Of a DNA stretch of 64,000 bases, positions 22,595 through 32,878 are shown piece by piece; the first letter of the stretch is position 1, and each line of letters begins with the position of its first letter. The notes below the pieces were generated by a model. That model was not told the DNA's origin. It made no database searches and worked only from the letters and a program-made list of their open reading frames with translations. A program made the position numbers and the translations under genes. The DNA comes from Litsea cubeba (lineage: Eukaryota; Streptophyta; Magnoliopsida; Laurales; Lauraceae): NCBI GenBank assembly GCA_012931725.1, contig CM022946.1, forward strand, positions 74,802,189 through 74,866,188. The letters run 5' to 3'.

Positions 22595-25500
22595 ATGTGG
22601 GCCACGGCCTGTGGGCCAGCCCCCTTTTTTTTTTCTTTCCCTCCCCCTTTTTTTTTTTTTAGAGAGTTTCTTTTCTTTTCTTTTTTTTTGTTTTCTTTCC
22701 CCTCTTTTTTTTTTGAAAGTTTCTTTTCTTTTCTTTTTTTTTTTTTTTGTTTTGCTCATCATGATAATGCATTTTTTTTTGGCAAACCTAGATGTTCATG
22801 CATGCATTTGATTGTAAATTAAATTTGGAGCATGATGTGATAGCATACCTGAAAGTTTTCGCAATTTTGGGAATTTGGAGCTCGCAGCGATGTTGAGCCC
22901 TTCCGGATTTTGCGGAGACTTTGAGGTTTCGAAAGTTTGGAGTTTCGGAGCTCGCAGCGATGTTGAGCCTATCTTCAAGCTTTCTATTTCTTTCGGGATA
23001 GTTCCTTTTCTTTGGAATTGCCCCGCCATCACGTCAAAATTTCGCCAGATTTTTTTTAGCGAGATTCTGTCATTTTGATGTTTGATCTTTTTCTTTTCCA
23101 TCCTTTTCAGGTGGTTCCTCCAGAACGAACAAGGGTAAAGAGCCTGCTACAAGCGTACCTCGTCGGTCTTCTAGATCTTCTAATCCGGCCGTTCAGCAGG
23201 CTTTTGAGAAGGTCCAGTATGTTGAGAGAAATCTGGAAGAGTGCGACTCCCTCAACAGAGATGAGATGAGGCAGCGACTGATCACTCTCAAGGGAGAGGA
23301 ATTTTATAAGATCATGGTAAGCAGTCGTCCATGGGTGATGGAAGATCAGAGCATTTTGCCCAAGCCTACCTTCTTCTTTGGTGATGCAGTCCCTGATGAC
23401 ATGACATACCAGAGGAGGTGTTTTCAGTTTTCTTTCACAGTAGATGGTGAGAAGAAGACTGTTGCTACCCGGTCGACGTTTGATCGCACCGTCTCGATTA
23501 TGAGCCTTGCCCCCACGTGCTCTAAGAGGGAAGATCTTCCAAGCTGGGTGAGAAGGACAAATGTAATCAAGACCGGGGTTTTTGTCGGCGGTTCTCCTGG
23601 ATATACGGAGAGGTCGCCTGTTGACATGGACCTGTTGATGCCTTCCAGCGGCTACCAAGGCTCTGATTATCCGTCGGTCGATTTGAGACCGGTGGGCCTT
23701 GGTATTTTCAGTGGTGACGGCAGCAATTGGATCAAGCCTTTTCGACTCCGTGGCCGTTTCAATGCTGACTCCAAGTGGAAGTCGTGGACTGATCGCGTCC
23801 TGCTGATTGGTGGCGCCGTTTTGAAGGAAGCCGGGATTTTTGATGCGGTCCGTGCCTTTAGGGAGACCGTGATCTTTTCCGACGAGGCCTTCATGGCTAT
23901 GCTGGAATCATTCCTCCCACAAACCAATACCTTCGTTGTGACGAATGGTGAGATTGGTTTTTCTTTGAAGGAGCTGAGTGCCATTACTGGGTTGCCCATC
24001 CTCGGGAAACTCTATGAGGAGTTTATGCCGATTGACAACGTCCGTGAGGGCAGTCTGAGGAGTTCAGGCTTCTGTACTTTCAGCTCGTTGCCTTCTATGA
24101 TTTTTTGAAGGAGAAGGAGGGTTTGAAAGTTAGATCCAGCAGTTGGAAGAGTTTTAGCTCTTTATTCCCCAATTTTTCTGATAGTAGGGAGTCTTCGGAT
24201 AGCGTGACCCAAGAAGCCGGAGCTCAGGATCCAAGTTCAAAGAAGATCTCGGCCATGCAAGAAGAGTTGAGAGATTTCTGTGCAAGTACAAACGCCATAT
24301 GTCCTGACATTGCACTACGGAGAGATCTCGCTATTTACCTCACTTATTGGCTTGGTGAGGCTGTTTTTGCTGGGGGAGATGGAACGCACATCAGGCCGCA
24401 TTGTATTTTTCCGGCTTGTCAGATGGCGTTTGGAGAGCAGCTTGCTTTGGTGCCAGCTCTTTACTCCTACCTGTGTACCGAACTGCAGGCTGCTGCCTTT
24501 TTGGTTCGGCTTGGGCTTCCCATGAATAGGGTATTTTCAGCCCATATCTTTTATTCGTGGTATGTGTACCACTGTCCTGGCTTCCACCGGCTGGGTGCTG
24601 CACAGGATGATGATCCTCTGATGATTCGACTGGCTAAGGGCAAAGCCGTGTCCGAATCACTTTTGTTTGCCCGCATGAGGATCCGACGGTTCAGGGACGT
24701 CGAGATGGGGCAGTCTTCAGTGAAGCTTTCTCCAGAGTTGCGGAAGAAGGCTTTTGATTTTGGTGCCTCCCGAGACTCTACCAGGGCGGGGTCGGGAAGG
24801 CATTATTCCTTGACGAATGCAGAGAGAGAGTGGCTTTTCAGCATACGTGTCGGCACGATGGTGTACCGTAGATATCTTTTCGTCGACATCCAGCCGTATG
24901 TACCCTCTCGCTTTGCTTTGCAGCTGGGCTTTTCTCAAGGCATTGTTGAAGCGCCTTCAAGCATGGTGAAGCGCTTTGGAGGCTTACAGGATGGGAGAAA
25001 TGCATGGGCTTTCTATAGTGCTGAAGACACTACAGCCATGATTTCTTATCCTGTGTTGCTGACTTCCCGGACTGCCGGCTTTGCGAAGTGGTTCGCGGAG
25101 AGCTTTTCGGCATATCGGGGGCTTTCCAAGAAGGAGCTTGATGTGAAGCTGGCATCTGGAAAGGGCCTTGGAAAGTCGGATGGCGTCCGGCGAGAGGAAG
25201 TTTGGGCCTTCCTTTCTGGAGAGAAGCACAAGATAGGCTTTCTCGGTGACCAGGGCGTCATTGGTTCTGAAGCTGTTCGAGAAATACCTGATGAGGCATT
25301 AGAGCATCTAGAACAGGAGGAAGCCGAACTTGGCGCTTGGATGCAAGCGGCATAGAGGCGAGCTTCCGTGGAGTCTACTGGCAAGAGCAGACCATCCAGT
25401 GAGGAGTCAAGTGGGAAACCTGACTCTGACAGCGGGGCATGTTCTTCTAAGAAGCGAGCCCGCCGGAGTAAGAGGGGGAGGAGTCATCATCGCAGCAAGG

Positions 25501-26272
25501 GGCAGCATGAGGACTCTCCTGACTTGGAAGTTCCTCTTACTATCAATGAGGATGTGCCAGTGGATGCTGACGAGCCTCCAGAGAAGAGAAGCCGAGAAGA
25601 AGAGACCGTCGGTGAAGGTATGATTCTTCCTTTTTCTCTTTCGATTTCTTTCATGGGATTTTTTCCATGTTATGATTTGCTTCTTGTTTCTGCTTTTCTT
25701 TTCTCTTTTTTTTTTTAGCAGAGGAAGACTTGATGATGCCTGAGGCTCCGGTCGATGAGGTGGTGACGGATCCTGTCGAGGCACCTAAAGAAGAACCGAG
25801 GGGCTCTGGAGTGATCCCGGAGTCTCCAATTGGTATGACTTCTTTTTTTTTTTTTTTGTCTGTGACTTGGTTTGCTAACACATTTCTTGCCAGCTGACTT
25901 GCCACAGGATTCCGATGACTTTGAACCATCGATGGACACAAATGTTGATGATGCTTCTGATGAGTTCATGGAGGAGGAAAGTGTTCCACCAGTCGACGAA
26001 GAAGGTATTTTGTAGCTATAACCCTGATATTGATTTTCAAACAGGGTCATATTCATACCTTTTTGTGTTTCTTTTGCAGGTTTTGAAGTGGCAGAGGAGG
26101 ATCCGTCGCTTCCAGAGCAAGAGATGCCAGAGGTTGATCCAGAGGTAGAGATTCCTGGGACCAGCTCTGACAATGTTGAGGAGATTCCTCGTGCTGAGAT
26201 TCCTTCCCGAGCAGGAGTAGCTTCAGCTGGAAAGAGTTCTTTTGTTACTCTTCCAACAGATGATGATATGAG

Positions 26273-26277
26273 TAGCC
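26273..26277. other. Target-site duplication of copia (TAGCC), left
   Basis: TAGCC precedes LTR1. It recurs before LTR3 (36092-36096) and after LTR3 (37381-37385). The intact site is seen in X at about 18500. Confidence 0.95.
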
Positions 26278-26472
26278 TGTTGGAATTTGAGATGCATTGA
26301 GTTGAATCTTGAAGCATTGGTGTGTTTGGTGTCTCAAGCATCAAATTGTATTGGAATTATTGTCAACACTATGTCTCAATCATGTGTTGAAAGAGTGGAA
26401 GTGATAGAGCTCAAGAAGAATGAAAAAGGAAAACAGTGAAGAAAATCAGTTTTTCCTGGAGCAGTGTACCCG

Positions 26473-26724
26473 GTCGACCGAGCTCCCTGGCCGGTCGACC
26501 GAGCATGAAGAAAGTGCAAAATCAGAGCTACAGTTATTTTTTGACACAGAGGTCATCCGGTCGATCCAGCTCCTGGTGCAGTCGACCGAGCATGCACGAG
26601 GTCGACCGAGGCTTCCAGGATGTCGACCGAGCTCGGTTCCAGAATTTGACAACTTACAACTTTTGAAAGTTCGTCAGGCGCCCAGTTCACCCGGTCGACC
26701 GAGGTCCCCAGCCGGTCGACCGAG
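26473..26724 (+). repeat. GTCGACCGAG array in copia U3
   Basis: GTCGACCGAG occurs at 26473, 26494, 26581, 26601, 26622, 26694 and 26715, with a variant GTCGATCCAG at 26560. GGTCGACC is palindromic. The array lies 130-380 bp upstream of the TATA box and is kept in LTR2 and LTR3, so it is a candidate enhancer. Confidence 0.75.
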
Positions 26725-26855
26725 CACACACAGACAGCAAGTATTGCAGAATTAGAAGTCTTTTGCTAAAAGTTAGGAATTTTTGGTAATTCGTTTGGGA
26801 CTCTTTCTAAACGAATTGTAGCCTATTTTGGACACTCTTTGGGGTTGCTAAAACC

Positions 26856-26862
26856 TATATAA
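26856..26862 (+). promoter_or_regulatory. Copia LTR1 TATA box
   Basis: TATATAA about 580 bp into the LTR marks the likely U3/R boundary. Confidence 0.65.
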
Positions 26863-27221
26863 ACACTCCTAATCTCGTTTTCAATAACAAGCATCAAAGA
26901 AAGAAGAGTTTGAGAGAGTTTTGGAGAGAAGAGTGCTTGGAGAAGAAGGTGCTTGTGTCTTGCTGTTGTGGAGCAACTTTCTACAGCAAGTGTGGACGAA
27001 TTTGAAGCCTCATGAAGATGGTATTTTCGTTCATAAGATAAGTCTCTCTTTTATGCTTTAGATTTCTATTTGTAAGGGATTGAGAGAGAGAGAATTGTAG
27101 AGGGGAAAGGGCTGTAGATCAGTTTATCTTCTTTGCTGTAATCATCAAGTTGGTGCTTGGTGTTTTGGGGTTTGGTGATCCTGTCTGTGGGTGCAGACAA
27201 ATTGTAAAGGGAGTTGTAGCT

Positions 27222-27336
27222 TCCTAGATAGTTGGTGCTATCTGAAACCTAAGGGAGTCGGTGCTTCCTAGATAGTTGGTGCTATCTGAAACCTAAGGGA
27301 GTCGGTGCTTCCTAGATAGTTGGTGCTATCTGAATT
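27222..27336 (+). repeat. Triple 44-bp repeat in copia R/U5
   Basis: Three tandem copies of a unit containing CCTAGATAGTTGGTGCTATC, the last one partial. They are also present in LTR3 (about 37044-37158) but lost from the truncated LTR2. Confidence 0.8.
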
Positions 27337-27561
27337 TAAGGGTTGGTGCTCTTTGTCGTCGGTGCGACTAAATAAGATTCAGACCTGTACCGGATTGTTG
27401 TTCGGACGGGATTGAACCGTGGACGTAGCCTTTTGGTGAACCACGTAAAATCTGGTGTCAATTGTGTGGTTTGATTTGAATTGTTGTTAGCAAGGACCTG
27501 TTTAAAAGAGATCACTGATTCACCCCCCCCCCCCCTCTCAGTGATCACGAGATCTAACAAT

Positions 27562-27573
27562 TGGTATCAGAGC
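27562..27573 (+). other. Copia primer-binding site
   Basis: TGGTATCAGAGC, complementary to the 3' end of initiator tRNA-Met, lies two bases after LTR1. It is the standard primer site of plant copia elements. Confidence 0.9.
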
Positions 27574-27627
27574 GTAAGGTTTCCCTTGATAAGCTTAACA
27601 CGCTAAGGGTGATCTTTGTCAAATCAC

Positions 27628-30600
27628 ATGGCAACCAGCACAGCGAATATGAAAGCACCGTTGTTTGATGGTTCTAATTACACCTTTTGGAAGATTAGAA
27701 TGCAGGCCTTCATCAAATCTCTTGGCTATGATGTCTGGGAGACTGTTAGAGTCGGTTACAATTCTGCCATTGTACCCACTGATGCTGCAACGAAGAAGTT
27801 AGCAGACAACGACTCTAAGGCGCAGAATGCACTCTTTAGCGGCCTTGTTGACAGCGAGCTGATCAAAGTTATAGCATGCAAGACAGCCAAGGAAATCTGG
27901 GATAAGCTGAAAAGCATCCATGAAGGAGATGAGAAGATCAAAGAAGCGAAATTGCAAACTCATCGCTCCCAATTTGAGTCTCTTCGCATGGAGGATAACG
28001 AGAATGTTGATTCTTACATGCAACGGGTGAATGAAGTCACGAATGACATTCGTGGACTAGGAGAGGAGATTAAAGAACCAGTCATCGTCAAAAAGGTTCT
28101 AAGATCTCTCCTTCCCCGGTTTGATTCTAAAGTCTCAGCCATAGAAGAAGCCAAAGATCTGAACGAGTTTTCAATGGATGAGCTGCATGGTTCTCTCACT
28201 GCCTATGAGATGCGCATAGGTAAGACGTCTTCATCGGATAGAGAAGCGGCCTTCAAAGTTCAGAAAAAGGCAAAAGAGATCGCTGGTCATGATTCTGATG
28301 ATGATGAGCTTGAGGCTCAATTTATTAGAAGGCTGAAGAAAGGAAGCAATGGCAAGTATAAAGGGAAGCTACCCTTTAAATGCTTCAATTGTGGCGGTGT
28401 TGGCCACTTTGCTGCGAAGTGCCCGCTGAAAGAAGACAATGATAATGACTCTTATGTTGATAAGAGTAAATGGAAGAAGAATTTCAGAAAGAAGGGCAAA
28501 GCAAAGAGCTTCATCAGTCAGCATAATGACAGCACGTCTGAATCTTCGGACGATGATGAATCAGTCGAGGCGACTGAAGCACTCTTCATGGTTACTATTG
28601 AAGAAGACGATGAGCAAGAGCTGGAAAACGAAGAGGAGGCTGAAGTGAATCTTGAAGAAGAGCTCATTGCTGCACTTGAGGAGCTTAGCAAGGAGCGAAG
28701 ATCAAGTAAGAAAAATCTGAAACTTCTTCATGAATCTGAAATTTCAGTTATTGCTTTGAAAACTGAATTAGAAGAGTATAAAAGAATGGTAGATGTCCTA
28801 GAAATACAAATCTGTACCAAAACTGAGGAAGTGATGAAACTTGAGAATGAAATCCTTGGAGCAAGGACTGAAAATATGCAAATGAAACAAAAGCTCAAGG
28901 AGTTTCAAGCTATCAATGGTACATTGAAGCTGAATGAAATTTTGAAAGTTCAAAGACCCCCTCACTTCAGATTTGGAATAGGATTTGAGAATGGAGAATC
29001 TTCTAAGGTTACACCTTCTGTAGAGACGGTGTTTGTAAAGCAAGTTACTACACCTTCCAATTCTGTGAAGCCCACACTGCCTAGAAAAGAGCCCATTCAA
29101 GTGAGAAAGGACATGAAGCCTAACCAGCCATATAAAAGATACAAATTTTATGGCTATTGTTATCATTGCAATAGGTATGGACATAGAAGGGCAGATTGTA
29201 AATTCTATGTGAGAAACAGCCCAGTTGTGAGAAGGAACCCTTTCTCAATCCTAAATAGCCACAATATTGAGTGCTACAAGTGTCATAATTTTGGACACAT
29301 GGCTAGGGATTGTAGGCTGCCTACTGCTAAACCAATTCAGGTTGAAAAGAAACCCAAGTTAGTCAAAACTTGGAGGGCAAAGAAAAGTGCAGAAAAAGGC
29401 AAGAAATCTCTCATTGTGCAAACCGCTTTCAATGCACAAAAGAAGACAGCACCATGGGTCCTTGATAGTGGCTGTTCGAGTCATATGACTGGTGATAAAG
29501 AAAAATTCATCAAGTTACAGCACTATGAAGGTGGTTCGGTAAAGTTTGGTAACAATGATGGTGCCAAAATTGTTGGAAAAGGTGTTGTTCAGCTGATGGC
29601 AAACAAGATCAGATCTGAAGAGGTCTTATATGTGTCTGGATTGAGACACAATCTGTTGAGTGTGAGCCAGATCTGTGATAAGGGCCACGAAATTGTTTTT
29701 ACAAAGAATGGGTTTGCTATCAAGAAGAGTAGCAACGGCAAAACAGTGGCTACTGGGTCAAGGACAGCTGGAAATCTTTACACCTTGTCAGATGGAGCTG
29801 AAAAGACATGCTTATTGAGTCGGTCAAAAGAGAGTTGGTTGTGGCACAAACGCCTTGGGCATCTAAACTTTGGCAACATGTCAAAGATTTGCAATTCAAA
29901 GGCTGTTAGAGGTATGGCTACAGTTGAAAAGCCTTCAAACCCCATTTGTGACTCTTGTCAAAAGGGAAAGCAAACGAGGGTAATGTTCAAGACGAAGGAG
30001 CATCATACGAAGAAACCTCTTGAGCTGGTACACACTGATCTCTGTGGACCGATGCGGACTCAAAGCACCAATGGAGATAAGTATTTTATGCTTTGCATTG
30101 ATGATTTTACTCGCATGACATGGGTATTATTTCTTAAGCATAAACATCAAGCACTTGATCGGTTCAAAGTGTTTAAAGCACAGGTTGAAAACATGCTAGG
30201 GAAGCAGATCAAGACGCTAAGGTCTGATCGTGGAGGCGAATTCACATCTGATGAATTCACTAAGTATTGTGAACATCATGGCATCCAAAGACAATACTCA
30301 GCCCCTAGAACTCCACAGCAGAATGGAGTTGTTGAGCGCAAGAACCGCACTGTGCAAGAAATGGCACGCACCATGCTGGTTGAAAGTAAGATAGCTGATA
30401 AGTATTGGAAAGAGGCGATTCATACGGCTGTTTATATTCAGAATCGTTGCTTGATCAGGCCACATGAAGATAAAACACCTTATGAGCTATGGTTTGGAAG
30501 AAAAGCTACAGTCAAGCACTTCAGAGTCTTCGGTAGCAAGTGTTACATCAAGCGGCTCGAACAAAATCCGGGCAAATTTGCAGAAAGAGCCGATGAAGGT

Positions 30601-32475
30601 ATTTTTCTGGGTTACTCATCCTCTAGTAAAGCTTACAGATGCCTTAACAAAAGGACCAGAAAAATTATTGAAAGTGCTGATGTTAGAATTGATGAAAACC
30701 ATGAGTCAAAGAAGGTAACTCATAATGACAGTCCAGTGTATGAGGACTCGAGTGAGATTGATGATGAAGTGGCTGAACCTGATTCTGAAAAGGCAAAAGA
30801 TGATTCAGAGGATACTTCTCCTAGAAAGAAAAGTACTTGGGTAGAGCAACACCCTAAGGATCAAATCATTGGAGATCCTGAGGCCGGTGTAAAAACTAGA
30901 CAAAGTGTAGTTAGCAATTACTCACTTGTGTCCACCATTGAGCCCAAGACAGTAGCTGAAGCTAGTCTAGATGAAAGCTGGTTAAAAGCTATGCATGAGG
31001 AGTTGGAGCAGATTGAGAAAAACTCCACATGGGAACTAGTCCCTAGACCTACTGATAAGAATGTGATTGGTACAAAATGGGTCTTTCGGAACAAGCTGAA
31101 TGAAGATGGTCAGGTCATACGAAACAAGGCAAGGTTGGTTTGTAAAGGCTATGCACAAGTTGAAGGCATAGATTTTGAAGAGACCTTTGCACCGGTGGCT
31201 CGTCTGGAAGCCATTCGTATGTTTCTTGCATTGGCTGCCTATAAAACCTTCAAGGTATTTCAGATGGATGTTAAGTCAGCTTTCTTGAATGGTTTACTTG
31301 AAGAAGAGGTCTACATTGAGCAACCTGATGGCTTTCTAATTAGCAAAAATTCAGACTTAGTTTGCAAGCTGAAGAAGGCTCTATATGGACTGAAACAGGC
31401 GCCAAGGGCATGGTATGCAAGGCTGGATCTTTATCTTCGCAAGATTGGTTTTGGAAAAGGACTAGTTGATAGCAATCTGTATGTCAAATCTGATTCAAGC
31501 AAACAGCTGGTGGTTATTGTTTATGTTGATGACATAATATTTGGAGGCAATGATGAGAATATGTGCAGGATTTTTGCTGAAGATATGACGAAAGAATTTG
31601 AGATGTCTATGCTTGGAGAGCTAAAGTTCTTCCTAGGATTACAAGTTCAGCAGCTGAAAAATGGTATTTTTATATCTCAGATGAAATATATAAAGGAAAT
31701 GCTGAAGCGTTTTAACATGGAAGACAGCAAGCCCGTGAGCACGCCAATGACAACGAACACGAAACTTAGCAAAGATGATAAGGCTTCGTCCGTTGATCAC
31801 ACCACCTATCGTTCTATGATAGGAAGCTTGCTTTACTTGACTGCTACAAGACCAGATCTTCTACAAGCAGTATGTATGGTGGCTCGATTTCAAGCATCAC
31901 CAACTGAGACGCACCTTACAGCAGTGAAAAGGATATTTCGATATCTAAAAGGTACTATGGAGCTTGGAATATGGTATCCTAAAGGTAAATCCTTTACTCT
32001 TGTCGCATACTCAGACGCCGATTGGGCTGGTTGCGTAGATGATCGCAAGAGTACAAGTGGTGGTGAATTCTATCTTGGTGATAGATTGGTAGCTTGGCAC
32101 AGCAAGAAGCAAGACTCCGTCTCACTTTCGACAGCGGAAGCAGAATATATTGCAGCGGCAACTTGTTGTACGCAAGTGTTATGGATGCGGCAAATGCTCT
32201 CTGATTTAGGAGTTCCAACAACAGATCCTACGCCGATCCTCTGTGATAACACTAGTGCAATTCATATCTCCAAGAATCCAGTTCAGCATTCAAGGACTAA
32301 GCATGTTGCAATCCGCTATCACTTTCTCAAGGATAAAGTTGCAGATGGTGAGGTAAAGTTGGAATACGTTCCTACTACTGAGCAAGTGGCTGATATCTTC
32401 ACAAAACCTTTGCCAAAGGAAGTCTTCGAGTATCTCCGAAAGAAATTAGGAGTTACTCATTCTCCTACACCTTAG
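27628..32475 (+). CDS. Copia Gag-Pol polyprotein, intact
   Basis: One uninterrupted 1615-residue frame. The first ATG (27628) is chosen over an in-frame TTG at 27616. Gag starts with APLFDGSNYTFWKIRM and has three CCHC knuckles: CFNCGGVGHFAAKC near residue 252, CYHCNRYGHRRADC near 511 and CYKCHNFGHMARDC near 549. An acidic coiled-coil stretch lies between the first and second. The protease site is DSGCSSH (near 613). The integrase has an HHCC segment, then TDLCGP, SDRGGEF and the E of NGVVERKNR as its DDE residues (about 740-905). Reverse transcriptase runs from WVFRNKLNEDG (near 1151) to YVDDIIFGG (near 1298). RNase H shows SDADWAG, STAEAEY and CDNTSA. All catalytic residues are present, so the protein could be active. 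The processed proteins would act in virus-like particles and the nucleus. Confidence 0.96.
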   Translation: MATSTANMKAPLFDGSNYTFWKIRMQAFIKSLGYDVWETVRVGYNSAIVPTDAATKKLADNDSKAQNALFSGLVDSELIKVIACKTAKEIWDKLKSIHEGDEKIKEAKLQTHRSQFESLRMEDNENVDSYMQRVNEVTNDIRGLGEEIKEPVIVKKVLRSLLPRFDSKVSAIEEAKDLNEFSMDELHGSLTAYEMRIGKTSSSDREAAFKVQKKAKEIAGHDSDDDELEAQFIRRLKKGSNGKYKGKLPFKCFNCGGVGHFAAKCPLKEDNDNDSYVDKSKWKKNFRKKGKAKSFISQHNDSTSESSDDDESVEATEALFMVTIEEDDEQELENEEEAEVNLEEELIAALEELSKERRSSKKNLKLLHESEISVIALKTELEEYKRMVDVLEIQICTKTEEVMKLENEILGARTENMQMKQKLKEFQAINGTLKLNEILKVQRPPHFRFGIGFENGESSKVTPSVETVFVKQVTTPSNSVKPTLPRKEPIQVRKDMKPNQPYKRYKFYGYCYHCNRYGHRRADCKFYVRNSPVVRRNPFSILNSHNIECYKCHNFGHMARDCRLPTAKPIQVEKKPKLVKTWRAKKSAEKGKKSLIVQTAFNAQKKTAPWVLDSGCSSHMTGDKEKFIKLQHYEGGSVKFGNNDGAKIVGKGVVQLMANKIRSEEVLYVSGLRHNLLSVSQICDKGHEIVFTKNGFAIKKSSNGKTVATGSRTAGNLYTLSDGAEKTCLLSRSKESWLWHKRLGHLNFGNMSKICNSKAVRGMATVEKPSNPICDSCQKGKQTRVMFKTKEHHTKKPLELVHTDLCGPMRTQSTNGDKYFMLCIDDFTRMTWVLFLKHKHQALDRFKVFKAQVENMLGKQIKTLRSDRGGEFTSDEFTKYCEHHGIQRQYSAPRTPQQNGVVERKNRTVQEMARTMLVESKIADKYWKEAIHTAVYIQNRCLIRPHEDKTPYELWFGRKATVKHFRVFGSKCYIKRLEQNPGKFAERADEGIFLGYSSSSKAYRCLNKRTRKIIESADVRIDENHESKKVTHNDSPVYEDSSEIDDEVAEPDSEKAKDDSEDTSPRKKSTWVEQHPKDQIIGDPEAGVKTRQSVVSNYSLVSTIEPKTVAEASLDESWLKAMHEELEQIEKNSTWELVPRPTDKNVIGTKWVFRNKLNEDGQVIRNKARLVCKGYAQVEGIDFEETFAPVARLEAIRMFLALAAYKTFKVFQMDVKSAFLNGLLEEEVYIEQPDGFLISKNSDLVCKLKKALYGLKQAPRAWYARLDLYLRKIGFGKGLVDSNLYVKSDSSKQLVVIVYVDDIIFGGNDENMCRIFAEDMTKEFEMSMLGELKFFLGLQVQQLKNGIFISQMKYIKEMLKRFNMEDSKPVSTPMTTNTKLSKDDKASSVDHTTYRSMIGSLLYLTATRPDLLQAVCMVARFQASPTETHLTAVKRIFRYLKGTMELGIWYPKGKSFTLVAYSDADWAGCVDDRKSTSGGEFYLGDRLVAWHSKKQDSVSLSTAEAEYIAAATCCTQVLWMRQMLSDLGVPTTDPTPILCDNTSAIHISKNPVQHSRTKHVAIRYHFLKDKVADGEVKLEYVPTTEQVADIFTKPLPKEVFEYLRKKLGVTHSPTP

Positions 32476-32866
32476 GAGATGTGCCAGAAAGGGGGAGCAA
32501 TGAATTCGTTGAATAACTTATTTGCTCCTAGATTGGTCCCTTTGGAATTATTGTCAAAGGGGGAGAAGATTATGCATGGAAAGGTTGATATGCATGTCAT
32601 CTTGAGAAGGTTATCTGGAGATTGGTATCAAGTTATGCTGAGAAGATTATGCAAGGAAAGACTATATGCATGTTGAAGTTAGTCTTATGCTAAGAAGATG
32701 GAAATATGATAGCATGAGGAAGATGGAAGATTGGAATGAAAATTGGTATCAAGATAGTGAATGAGAAGATCATGTTCCAAGGGGAGTTTATTGTTCTAAA
32801 AAGGCTCTATGATGTCAACATGTTCCAAGTGTCTGTGTTGAAGTTCCAAGTGTTGCCAACAATTCC
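32476..32866 (+). other. Copia 3' untranslated region
   Basis: A noncoding 390-bp stretch with several GGGGGAG purine tracts (about 32491, 32559 and 32869) resembling duplicated polypurine tracts. No envelope-like frame is present. Confidence 0.65.
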
Positions 32867-32878
32867 AAAGGGGGAGAT
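32867..32878 (+). other. Copia polypurine tract
   Basis: AAAGGGGGAGAT directly precedes LTR2, as expected for the plus-strand primer. Confidence 0.85.

Larger units (their letters stand above)
22374..26277 (+). pseudogene. Antisense PMD-like gene, copy Y, 5' part (exons 1-5a)
   Basis: Exons: 22374-22383, 23111-25617, 25719-25832, 25894-26004 and 26080 onward, resuming at 37386 after the copia insertion. All four introns are GT...AG, and the phases join correctly. Total coding length is one base short of a multiple of three, explained by a single C lost near 24051 that is still present in the duplicate at about 33867. The predicted protein is about 1225 residues. It has a Ser/Arg-rich N-terminus, then a PMD-like core (GEIGFSLKELSAITGLPI near residue 287, YLTYWLGEAVF near 412), a basic nuclear-localisation-like KKRARRSKRGRS near 785, an acidic stretch and a coiled coil at the end. 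TAG at 25353 (CAG in X) is a second defect. A Transposase_28-type assignment is the alternative to PMD. Function is unknown. Confidence 0.85.
26278..27559 (+). repeat. Copia LTR1 (5' LTR)
   Basis: This 1282-bp repeat runs from TGTTGGAATTTG to GATCTAACA. It contains the GTCGACCGAG array, a TATA box and a triple repeat in R/U5 (27222-27336). A run of 14 C lies near its end. Confidence 0.95.
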
